From positions 239,297-303,296 of the forward strand of contig JBBHKE010000026.1 in NCBI GenBank assembly GCA_037447655.1: a stretch of 64,000 nucleotides of DNA, given 5' to 3'. Source of the stretch: Zygnema cylindricum (taxonomy: Eukaryota > Streptophyta > Zygnematophyceae > Zygnematales > Zygnemataceae). Below the pieces are notes generated by a model, which ran no database searches, was not told where the DNA came from, and saw only the letters and a program-made list of their open reading frames with translations. Position numbers and translations under genes: made by a program. Shown in pieces: positions 1 through 11,000 of this stretch. Within the stretch, counting starts at the first letter, position 1, and every line of letters begins with the position of its first letter.

Positions 1-180
1 ATATACAGTGTGGGGTTTATTTAAGTGCTATTAACTCTAATTTAGGTCCAAACGATGTGGATGATTTCCAACCGCTAAAAAACATTTAGCGTTAATAACG
101 CTATTTTGTGGTCAGGGGCAAAAAAAAACCAGCACCGAATTAGTGTTATTAACACTAATAGTGATTCACGGTTTACATTT
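1..180. repeat. Decayed MITE-like sequence with AATAGTGATTCACGGT end
   Basis: The stretch has short inverted runs (TTAGTGTTATTAACACTAA near 137-155) and ends in AATAGTGATTCACGG. That end resembles the terminal inverted repeat of the 217-bp MITE family seen at 20.07, 20.56 and 59.17 kb. It is too decayed, and too close to the window edge, to delimit. No coding potential is visible. Confidence 0.35.
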
Positions 181-1375
181 AGTTTCCTTTTTTTTTTTTT
201 AAATCTGAAACCTGATTCGAGCTTCTAGATCATTTCAATATTTTTTGAATTAATAAAAAGCTAATATTTTCAAGAAGCATCAAATCAATGAAGAGTTTTC
301 TTCTTTATGCCAGAAAAACCTCTCATTGAAAAAGTTCTAATGAAGTAGAGTGAAGTAAATCCAAACATCACCGACAATATATGATAAAAAGCAGGAAAAA
401 TTGAGTAAGTAGAGGAAAAATTATACAAAAATGAATACACCGACATAAAGCAAACAAAAAGTTCATGACCGTAGAAAAAAAGAAATGCGTCCGCAAAACA
501 GAACCAACCGGCATGTCCTGGTCTTCGGTTATCTGATTCACATCGGATCGCAGCATAGCGGAATAAATTCGATGCGGAATGCAGCATTAAATATTGTAAT
601 TGATTCATTTCTAATTAGATGACTGTACAATACATCACCAAATTTAAGACATTAACCCTCAATTCAAACATATCAATACTTCGAGGAAAAATGTGGCTAA
701 AGTTTGCCAAAATTCGACTCTGACGGCAAACATTTTTACTGTTTGAACCTTTCTAGTTGGAACCCAGTTTTCACACCAATTAAAACATTTTTCAAATTCA
801 AAGTTTAAACTCTGCGCAAATATATTACCCATACTCTCGTTCATGTACAGAGTGTCTGAAAAGTACACAAGTACATGAACTGGAAAAGTACTAAAAGTAT
901 CATACACGTAGACCGTACTGAATAAATTAAGTGCATGCACTTTTTAAAAATATAAGTTATAAATTTTTGGGCCAAAAACATCAAAAATAGATATTTAAAA
1001 ATGAAAAAAAAAAAAAAAAAACGCAGGGGTAACCTTTGCCGGTGTAACTTCCAAAGAATGAATTCGTTGGCTAAAAAAGAGGAAAATCCTACTTTAAAGC
1101 ACAAAGTTTTTAGCAATTTTAGCCCAATTTTGTGATATAAACAGTAAACACAATAACAACAAAACCAGATCTTCCCATATAGTCAGACAACTTATACGTA
1201 CCTACTCTACAGCTTAAAAAAAAAAAAGAGTTTAGCTTTTAGAAACTGCCAATGAAGGTTTTACGCTTTCGAGGGTATCAGTTTAAACCCAACATGGCTG
1301 GCAGGAATGCAAACTATTAATGCTTAATATACAATATTTCTGCTAAATATACGTTTAAGGATTTTTTTAAGAATT
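181..1375. other. Intergenic, no gene seen
   Basis: AT-rich sequence with A and T homopolymers. The open frames are short, lack family resemblance and have no splice context. I see nothing functional here. Confidence 0.6.
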
Positions 1376-1590
1376 CAAAAAGAGACCTCGACAATGGACA
1401 CATACAGTGAGGAAGGAAGAGGAGAGGAAACATTACAAGGTGAGAGAGAGAAAAAGGAGCGAGGAGAGTTGAAAAAGAGCGAGAGAAAGTGAGGGGTGGA
1501 GAGAGGAAGTGAGGGAGGGGGAGAGAAAGTGAAGGAGAGAGAAATTTACAAGCAGGGACAGTCATCGCACGACCTCTCCCTCGGCCGGCC
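1376..1590. repeat. GA-rich microsatellite
   Basis: Degenerate (GAGA/GGGAGA)n purine tract on the + strand. The reverse strand reads as Ser/Leu/Pro low-complexity peptide, which is a by-product of the repeat. Confidence 0.7.
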
Positions 1591-2159
1591 ATGATCGGTT
1601 AAGACTTCTCCTTTCTGTTTCTTAACACGTTCCTCGGGAAAAAGAAACTGGAGAAAAAACCTTGAATTTTTAAATACACATAAATGATTTAATGTTTGAA
1701 AATGTTGTAGCTGCCCTAAGATGAGAAGTGTGTTTCAAAAAGATACAATGTTATATTTCCGTACTTTCTCTTTCACACTTCCCTGTATGTACCGTAATAT
1801 GTCTCTCTTGGCTCTTATCTCTCTTTCCGTTAATTATAAACTATCTCTCTACAAATTTTGCTTGCTTTTCCGTGAAAAAATGGTGCCAAACCCTAAAATG
1901 CAAACCCTAAAATGAGAGAACGTACCGTAATGCTTTTGCCTCCCTTTCCTCTTTCCGTTGAGTATACCTCTCTCTACAACTTAGATTCTGCTTACTTTCT
2001 GGTAAAGAGCAGATTCCAAACCCTAAAACGAGCGGTCGTCATGGCATGGAGAAGACTGTAGCGAGAGTTAAAAGTTAGGGCAGAGTGAAACAATACAGGA
2101 GGGTGTATAAGGACAACTACGGTGCAGTACAGTAGCGTCACTCGATTTCAGAATCTACT

Positions 2160-2525
2160 GCACATGGATATGTCCGTGTAGAAAAACAGGAGCCTTTACA
2201 CATGGAATACCCTAGTCCATGTAGAAAAACAGGAGACTTTGCACATGGAATACCATAGTTCATAAAAAATTACAGAATATTTTGCGCACGGAACGTTATA
2301 TTCTTTGTTGAAGTACATAATCCTTTGAACATGGAATACCATTGCAGCATAGAACCCTTCACACATGGAATATAGTCGTCCATGTTGTGACCATACAAAA
2401 TCCTCTACGCATGGAACGACGTGGTTCATGGAGAATTACAGGATACTTTCAACATGGATAACCGTAGTTCATGTGACAGTAAAAACTCACTGCACATGGA
2501 AGACCATAGTTCTGGAAACGGTTCA
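2160..2525. repeat. Degenerate tandem repeat with CATGG core (~40-50 bp unit)
   Basis: About seven degenerate copies of a unit built on CATGGAATACCATAGT followed by a CATGTAGAAAAACAGGA-like stretch. CATGGAA-type cores recur near 2200, 2247, 2331, 2375, 2410, 2452 and 2497. Each copy mixes CATGG and CCATG, so single strands can form small hairpins. It lies about 1.2 kb upstream of the telomere-binding gene. Confidence 0.6.
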
Positions 2526-3139
2526 CGATGGGCTCATGATGACAAACGATGAACAGAACTGCACTCGTTTAGATCGATGTTCAATTACTTCAATACGTGC
2601 GAAGATTTTATTCGGAGTCCCGCAAATGTACGGCAATTGCAATTTGCCAATTTCCTTTGCAGTACGGTATGGGAACTCTGAGATTTCGTTTTGGTTCGGT
2701 TTTGATCCCTGCGAACTCCGTTTCATACGAATTAGAAGATGTAAGGTACTACAGTACCGTACATCAAATGTTATGAAATTAGTGTGGACTATGGGACGTA
2801 CAAATAAATGAAAGTATGCAACCACTCTTAGATGATATGTGCTTACGTGGGCGATTATGATCCGTTCAATATAAGGTTCCGAATTACTATGGTCGAACAC
2901 AAATGTGGATTGCAACAATACTGTTACGAAAAGGTCGTTCGGTCCAGACTAGTTACGATGTCAGGTGTACCTTTCCGTACGAAAAGTCAGGGTTTAGCAC
3001 GTGGCTGTTTTCTCTGCAAGCATGTCTCCTTCCCTTCCTAACAGTACCTTCACCCTCTCGCTTTCTAAAACCCTAGAGCGGTAAAATGTATCTCTCTCCC
3101 TGTCTTAAACCCTGAAATTCAAGAGACTCCCCTGGCACG

Positions 3140-3590
3140 CTCTCTTTCTCTCTCTCTCTCTCCCCTCTCCACTCTCTCCCCCCCTCTCCTGCATAAGCTC
3201 AAACAAACTCACCGAAGAAACCGGAATCCATTTTCTGTTTTTTTTTCAGTTTTTTTTTTTTTTAGGGTTTTTTAGGGTTCTTCAGGCTTTTTTTTGTTTT
3301 TTTTTTCATCCTGGCCATTCGTTCCATCTTAATCTCTCCAGGAGGGAGAGAAAGAAAGTTAAAGAGAAGAAAGAGAGGGAGAGAGACAGCAAGAGAGGGA
3401 GAGCGAGAGAGAGAGAGATAGAGAGGGAGAAAGAGAGAGAGGGAGAGAGAGAGATAGAGATAGAGAAAGCGAGAGAGAGAGAGAAAAGGGGAGGGCAGGG
3501 ATAGAGTGAAAAAGTGGGCGAGGGAGTGAGAGAGACATAGAGAAAGAGAGCGAGAGGGAGGGCGGGAGGGAGAGAGAGGGAGCTTAGCAG
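3140..3590. repeat. CT/GA microsatellite in the 5' region of the TRP gene
   Basis: A (CT)n run at about 3140-3190 is followed by a long (GAGAGG)n purine tract at 3340-3590, ending about 70 bp before the chosen ATG at 3669. It probably lies in the 5' UTR or core promoter; GA-rich 5' leaders are common in plants. Reverse-strand Ser/Leu open frames here are repeat artefacts. Confidence 0.6.
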
Positions 3591-3668
3591 CCTCATCCGT
3601 ACGTTGACAGGAGCAAAATGTTGTGACAACTGTCTGCTGCGTGTCCATCCGTACACACACGTAACACG

Positions 3669-5043
3669 ATGCAGACAGACGACGAAACCCTAGAAGACCA
3701 TCAGGCGCCACGTGTCACAGAGCAGGACGGCCAAATCGCATCGGGAAGCTTCTTGCCAGTCGACGGCCAGCTGTCAGCCTCACACGCGCTGGGAAATGAC
3801 CGTATGGCAGGAGAAGTAGAAGAAGAACGTCACGTGGCAGCAGGAGAAGGAGAAGGCCACGTGGCCGAGGAAGAGGAAGGCCACGTGGCAGAGGAAGAAG
3901 AGCGCCACGTGGCAGTAGAAGCAGAAAGACACGTGGCAGAGGAAGAAGAAGGCAACGTAGTAATAGGAGATGCAGAGCCCCATGTGACAGAGGAAGGCGA
4001 AAACAGGGAAGGAGAGAATCAGGCGGGAGATGTAGGGGAATGCCACGTGGCAGCTCAAGAAGAGGCGGAGGGGATGGAATGCCACGTGGAAGATACAGAG
4101 GGAATGGAAGGTTTAGAGGGACATGTGATGTACCAGATGCAGTTGGCTATGGGGTATGGGGGAGGAGATGGAGGAGGTGACATGGATTCGGAGGAGGAAG
4201 ACATAGAAATTTTAGAGGTAGATGAAGAAGAGGAGGCAAAAGTAAAACAAGCTATGGGAGTAGGAGAGGGAGTGCCATTAGGGGATGAGGAAGACTTAGG
4301 TGAGGGGGGGGAGGGAGAGGGAGAGGAAGAGGGAGAGGGAGTGGAAGGACTGCGAGAACAGCTACATTTACAGCAACAGTTCCAGTTACAGTTACAACTA
4401 CAGTTACAGCAACAGGAACAGTTACAGTTACAGGAACAGGGACAAATTGAACAGCTACATGGAGATAGTTTGAGAAACAGTTTACTTGCAGGGGAACAGG
4501 GAAACAGTTTAAATGACAGTTTGATGGATGCACATGGAAACAGTTCAATGGAAGAAGGTTTTAAGCAGGAGAGGGAGAGAGGGGTAAGAGGGAGGGAGAG
4601 ATTGGAGAGAATACACACAATGGAAGAAATACAAGCTTCAGAAGTGGCAAGGAGAGAAGAAGAGGGAGAGGGAGAAGCTCTCGGGGAGGATGGACATGGA
4701 AGAATAGTGGGGGAAGATCTTGGTGGTCCAGAAGAGGGAGAGGGCGAAGGCGAGGAAGAGGGAGAAGGCGAGGGAGAGGGAGAGGGAGAAGGAGAGGGTG
4801 AGGGAGATGTAGAAGGAGATGCAGAGGGAGAAGGAGAAGGAGAAGGAGAAGGAGAAGGAGAAGGAGAAGGAGAAGGAGAAGGAGAAGGAGAAGGGGAGGG
4901 AGAGGGAGAAGGAGAATGTACAGTGTCCATGGATGCTTCAATTAAGGGGAGGAGAGGAAGGACACCGTTGATTCGAAATAAACGAAAGATGAATGGGGAG
5001 GAGGAGGAGGAGGGGGAGGAGGTTGAGATTCTTCCTTTAAGTG
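3669..5043 (+). CDS. TRP-like gene exon 1: acidic, repeat-rich N-terminal region
   Basis: It encodes about 458 residues starting MQTDDETLEDHQ. Residues ~50-140 carry repeats of the type GHVAEEEE, RHVAVEAE and CHVAAQEE. A Gln-rich stretch (LQLQLQLQQQEQ) lies near 230-265, followed by a long (GE)n tract near 355-420. The donor is GTAAGC at 5044, phase 1. Joining to exon 2 gives G|AT (Asp) and keeps the frame open through a Lys/Arg-rich stretch. ATG 3669 is the first in the open frame. Known TRP proteins do not have such an extension, so a separate upstream gene is possible, but the phase match and same-strand continuity favour one gene. Confidence 0.6.
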
Positions 5044-8000
5044 GTAAGCATTTGACTTGAGGGTACCCATATCTATCTCTATCTGTCGCTATTAGTGACA
5101 ATGTTTTTGTCGAATTTTAAACTCATTTTTCTCCGTGCACACACAATGGATTCTAATCCGTTGGTTTGGACGGAAAGGTGACATACTTATCCTCCGATTG
5201 GCGGTTTCCAAGGGGCACGTGTCCACGGGAAAAAAATGTTTTTTATGCTGAAAAAGATGTTAATGCTAATAGCGATATGCTGTGTATCTATTATTATTAG
5301 GGTGAATCAAAGCTATTATGACATATGGATTTCCTGCATCAGCACACATTGTTGGTCGGTATTGATTTCAATCCAGCAAATGAAGGTTGACTATATCAGA
5401 CGACAGTCAAAGACACTATTTCGATGAGCCTATTTTTTTTTCAATGATTGATTGGTATTTGTAATTTTTTTGTAGATTTAGGAGCTTAACAACCAACATG
5501 GCAAAGACATTACTTTTTAATCCTTTTTTTCTAATCCTTATTTTTCTATCATTAAATTCTTTTAAAATCTACTACTTTTTTTTTTTTTCATGATTGGATT
5601 CTTTTAAAATCCTCTTTTTTCTTGGTGATTAAATTGTATTTGCTTTTTTTTTTGTAGATTTAGAAATGGCAAGACCAACACGACAAAGGACGGCTCGTCC
5701 TCCACCTCTTAAGAAAAAGCGTCAACGGACAATGGAGGAGGAGGAACAACAGCATGAAGAGCAAATATTGACGGGAGTTGAACAGTTACATGATTTTGAG
5801 GTGGATCTGGACCAACTCCAGGCAGAAATGATGGGAGGAGTAGAAGAGCCTCCTGCTGCTGCCGCAAAGCTGAGACGAGGTGAGTGGTCTAAATGAAAAT
5901 TGTCTCTCCCTTTCCCTCTCTCCCTCTCCCTCCCCCTCTCCCTCTCCCTCTCCTCTCCTCTCCCTCTCCCTCTCCCTCTCTTCTCTCTCGTCGCTCTCCC
6001 TCCCTCTCCCTCCCCTCCCTCCTTCCCTCTCTCCCTCTCCTCCCCCTCCCCCCTCCCCCCTCCCCCCTCTCCCTCTCCCTCTCCCTCTCCCTCTCCCTCT
6101 CCTCTCCTCTCTCTCCTCTCCCCTCCCCCTCCCCCTCCCCTCTCCCTCTCCCTCTCCCTCTCCCTCTCCCTCTCCCTCTACTTTTCCTCCCTCGTCCTTG
6201 CCCTTGCCCTCGCCCCCCCCGCCGCCGTCGCCCTCTCCCTCTCCCTCTCCCTCTCACCTCTCCCTCTCCCTCTCCCTCTCCCTCTCCCTCTCCCTCTCCC
6301 TCTCCCTCTCCCTCTCCCTCTCCCTCTCCCTCTCCCTCTCCTTCTCCCTCTCCCTCTCCCTCTCCCTCTCCCTCTACTTTTCCTCCCTCGTCCTTGCCCT
6401 TGCCCTCGCCCCCCGCCGCCGTCGCCCTCTCCCCTCTCCCTCTCCCTCTCCCTCTCCCTCTCCCTCTACTTTTCCTCCCTCGTCCTTGCCCTTGCCCTCG
6501 CCCCCCGCCGCCATCGCCCTCTCCCTCTCCCGCTCCCTCTCCCTCCAACTCCCCTTCCCCCTCCTCCCCTCGCCTTTGCCTGTCCTTGCCCTTCCCCGCT
6601 TGCTCTCGCCCTCTCCCTCTCCCTCTCCACTTTTTATTTTTGCATCTTTTGTGATTGCAAGACACACATTAAGGTGGTGTCCCATGTCAAAAAATCTGAT
6701 GATATTTTGTCGTTTGTTAGGATCATTTAATGAAAAAACAGTCAAAACCTCAGTTGTGTAATGTTTTTGAACTTGCAAACGCCTGTGTCAATTCGTCTTC
6801 GTCTTAATACTTAGAATGTATGATTTGTTGTCATTTAGCTGTTTCTTTGCATCTCGGAAATGTAGCAAGGAAGGGAGGGAGGGAGAGAGAGGGAGAGGGA
6901 GAAGGAGAGGGAGAGAGAGAGAGAATGTTCCTCTAGCTCGAGACAGCTCATCTTTGTCCTTTAAAAAAAAAACCAAGGTCACGAGGTTCTTTGAAGGCAA
7001 CTATTGTGAGTCCGAACATTTACCACCCATGTTCCACAGTTTTCAAATTTTCACACGTATGAAATTTGTTACACTCAAATTCGCATGTTTGATGTTTCGC
7101 AAAAAAAATTAGAAAACTATGAAGCCTACGGTCAGGAAAAAAAACATGCAGGAATCTCGAAGTTTCGCATTCACCCCTTCTCTCTACTGGATGCTTCAAA
7201 AGCTCCTCTCCCCTCGAGATGTGAAATCAATTTTGTGATTGTCTACCATTTGTCACAGCATTCATTACGAAGTTAACTATTGGTTGGTAATTTTAGAATT
7301 TTCATATGGGGTGCAAAATTTTTGGGGCTCGTATGGAAAATCTTCACTACACGACATACATTTAATGCAAATTACGACTGACATGGGGACATCTCCTAAA
7401 TAAATCTGAGTTGAGTTGAGTAAAGAAAAAAAAGACGGGTTCGAAGCTGCCCTGCGTCCCACTACTACTCCAATGTGACAAAATAATTTCACATAATTTC
7501 ACATACTTTCACATATAATTTTGTATACTTTCACATAGTTTCACATAATTTTGGTGCAAGGGGCAGGTGGACAATCCAGCCCCATGATGTCGCCAGAAGA
7601 CGATGTCTTACAAAAAGCTTACATTTTCTGTGGGCTTTGGGAGGAAGCCCCAGCAGCCAAAATGGCCAGCGTGGCCGGAACGTCTCCAGGCACTTCACCG
7701 CATTCACGGAACTCTAAATCGACAAAGAAACCGGAGGAATCCTTAGGTACTTCTTCTCGTCTATTTAGCCACATTGACTTTTTATTGAGCCCTACAAAGA
7801 CAAAGATACTGGAGGAGCTCTTAGGGATCACGTTCTCTGGTTTTTTTTACCATTTTCTTATTGCTCTTGACTTTTAACTGAACCCTGAATAGACAAAGTA
7901 ACTGTAGGAACTTTTAGGTATACTTCCTCTTGTTGTTTTGACCACTTTCTTATTTCCTCTGACATTTTACTGAACCCTAAATATTCATAAAAAGTGGAGG

Positions 8001-11000
8001 AACCCTTAAGCATCATTTGCTTTTGTCTCTTTTACCACTTCCTTACTTCCTCTTGCCTTTTGACTGAACCCTAATTCTTAATATCTTTTCCTCGACGTTT
8101 TGATGAATCCTAAATTTTCAAAGAAACACAGAGGAATCCTTAGGTTTCTTTTCCTCCCGTCTTTTCGACCAATTTTTCTTTTTTTTGGCGGAGTCCGATG
8201 TTGTGAAAGAAACTGGGTGCCTTTCCTTTTGTCCTTTTGTTTTCAGACTTTTAGGTCAAGCTTTCGCTTGACTTTTTGCTGATATTATTTTGGAACCAGT
8301 GAGCAAACATTCAATCGCATGCCACTTTTGAGTACTTTAAGTTCGTACGGAGTACATCAAAAACGACTAGTCAGTCGACCAGTCAGTCTTTATTAGTCAG
8401 TTTGAAGTTTGGAAAAAATGAATCGCGCTCATCCATGTGGCAAAAAATCAGCAAAAGGGATTGCACATTTATGGAGAATAATCAGTTTTAATGATTTATA
8501 TCTCAATCGTCCACTTGTTAAATCCAAAGATCTTAAGTTAGACGTAACAATATCAAACTGCTACAATTGAAATCAAACGCTCATCTTGTAATAGTACAGA
8601 TTTATCGAAGAGCTGTACGGTAGTAATTTTCTTGAATGTTTGACTTATGGACGCAAGAACACATGCAAACCACGGTTTTCGCTACATTAAACTACATAGA
8701 AACTTCAAGTTAGCACTTTTCAGAAGTACGAACTCTACAATTTTTATTTTTTAGACGCTGGCATACTTCATTTTAGAGTTTGTACTTTTCATTTACTGCG
8801 TGGATGCACATATTTTTGTCTTCTTTATTTAAAAGAGCCAAGTTACCAATTTCGTTGTTGATTTATACGAATTGTAATTGTTCATGGAGCCTTTGTATTC
8901 GTTTTGTTTGTGAGGTGTTGGGCACAAGGCGTCCTTTTTGTGGCATAGGCATATCTTGTTTCTTGTGTTCCAGAAATCTAATTTGTGGAACTGAGGACCA
9001 ATCTTTATGGGGTGATGGGTTTTGTGCAGTCAAGTTTTCTATAAAATCTTTTACTGTGCCAGAATTAGTAGTTGCGCTACCGGAATCTTCCACTGTAGGA
9101 CACTTGAAGGTATGCAGATCTCGACATTCCGTTTTTGCAAGTTCTCCCGGATTTTATGTATGCTTTATGACAGTATTAGTTTCATAGCACTCTGCCAACT
9201 CTCGGGGTCCATTCACCTTCCTCATAACATATATACACTGTTTTCCGGACAAATTATTATTATGGATGGCAAAATTGTCTCGTCCGTGCCCAGTTATGTG
9301 TGGAAAAAGGGTTCATGTGGGAAGCATGTTTTTCACAAATTATTAGGGTCTAAATCCCCATTATTTCTTGCGGCGGCTTTAGAGAATTGACAGCACACTA
9401 AATCAAGAATTATTCATACTTCATAAATTGATTAGTTTGATCCGTACTTACTAAAAGTACAGATGGTTCAAAAGAACCAGATGAAGAACAGAAGTACAGA
9501 TGGTTTAGTTCAATGGTTTAAAAGATGGTGTAGCAGTTTGAACCTTGTACCATTCCCCCTTTATTGTTGTTAGCATGAGTTAATAAACTACAATAATCCA
9601 AGCTACAATCTTAGATTTCTGAACAGAATTGGTATGGCTTTGTGGAAAATCCAGAAAGCTGTGATGGATGCTGCTATGAAACTTCTTGGAGGAGGTCTTC
9701 GTGTGAGAGTTTTGTTACAAGGAAAACGTCTTCAAGATGAAGCAACAACTTTAGCTCAAGCAGGAATTTCCAAACCTTCTTTTGGAGCTTGTAAAGTTTC
9801 AGACGCTTTGGCTTTTATGTTGGAACCGAGTCCTTTATATGCCGTGACACCCGGTGACAATGACCCGTTATTGGTCTTATCTCAAGCAGCCGGAGCACCA
9901 GTAACACCAATTCCCAGGTCAGGCTTTAGCTACTTTTGACCACTATTTTTATTTACCTTTGTTTTACTCACCTTCCATTTTATTCACCTTCGTTGCTTTT
10001 GTTTTTCTTCATTTTTATTTTATCCATCCTTGTTTTCCTTGTTTTTCTCTGTTTTTATTCGCCGGTCTTTATGGACCGTCATTCAAAAGTCATTTGTGAA
10101 GTTTATAGAAGAGTGTGATTGGTTGGAACCTTTTGAACTGGGATTGTCTAAAAATCAACCATTTAAAAGTATTGCTATGGTTGTTGTATAGTTAAGGTAT
10201 CTATTTTTTCCGATAAAAGGGTAGGTGACTAAGATGAAAATAAAAAACGAGGTTTATCAACATAGCTACGAAATGGTAGGCAGATCACAAAGTTTCTACT
10301 GATTTCAATGTAGGTAATATAAGTAGATTGAAGCTCTTTTAAGAGAAAACAGTACATATATTTATTTTAACTGTAGTACATATGGAAAATCTATATGAAA
10401 TGTGGCTCCTTTAGGCACCTCCCTGGAAACCAAAACAAATGTGTTTCAAAACAGAATGCTGAAAGCATTTACTAACCTCTAGTTTGTGTCTTCCTCAGAG
10501 ATTTCTTTAAATAACAGTGTGTTCTAAAATTTGCATTTTCGCTCGTTTCTGTATTTGAGCTCTCATGTTCATCTGTATCCTTTCAATGACTGGATCATGC
10601 ATCAATATTAGATTTGATAATTTTTTTTTGGGTCTGTCAGTTTTTTTTTTGACAATGGACCATACTAGACACAAAAAGTTGCAGATTTGAACAGCATTTA
10701 TCTACAGAGACCGGCTCTCAACAAATATTATAAATTCATAGTCCTCGAGGAATTATAAGTATCAGTAACAGTTCATGGTTCATCGTTATATCCATAGACG
10801 AACAACCAAACACAAAAACAATTGACAAAAACAAACAAACAAACACATTAACAAACACACAAACAAACACACAAACAAACAAAGGCATTCCAAAGTTCTG
10901 GTTGGGATGATTCTGGATGCAATTAACAGGCCGGTGTTTAGCATGCCTCCACCACAAGCAGTATCTCAACCCACGGGACCGAGAGGACGACCTCGAACAA

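Larger units (their letters stand above)
1888..3693 (+). promoter_or_regulatory. Telobox (AAACCCTA) cluster upstream of the telomere-binding gene
   Basis: AAACCCTA or its complement occurs at 1888-1895, 1902-1909, 2018-2025, 3068-3075 and 3263-3270 (TAGGGTTT), with near-matches at 3107 and 3273. Another copy lies inside the first codons at 3685-3692. In plants the telobox is a promoter element bound by telobox-Myb proteins. Its clustering in front of a telomere repeat-binding gene suggests possible autoregulation, which is inference. Confidence 0.5.

Noticed and set aside
2365-2918. Open frames of 131-148 residues on both strands
   Set aside because: They overlap each other, partly consist of the CATGG tandem repeat, and show no domain or splice context.
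4055-5101. Long reverse-strand Ser/Pro/Cys open frame opposite TRP exon 1
   Set aside because: It is the complement of the GAG/GGA-rich coding repeat. The + strand frame has the start, donor and phase fit to the rest of the gene.
5880-6778. Several overlapping open frames of Ser-Pro-Leu or Gly-Glu-Arg repeats
   Set aside because: All six frames are open because the sequence is a CCCTCT microsatellite. It lies in an intron.
8780-9029. Extension of TRP exon 4 upstream in the same open frame
   Set aside because: The acceptor at 8973 is in the wrong phase for exon 3, and the extra sequence does not resemble the family. The acceptor at 9029 gives the exact domain start.
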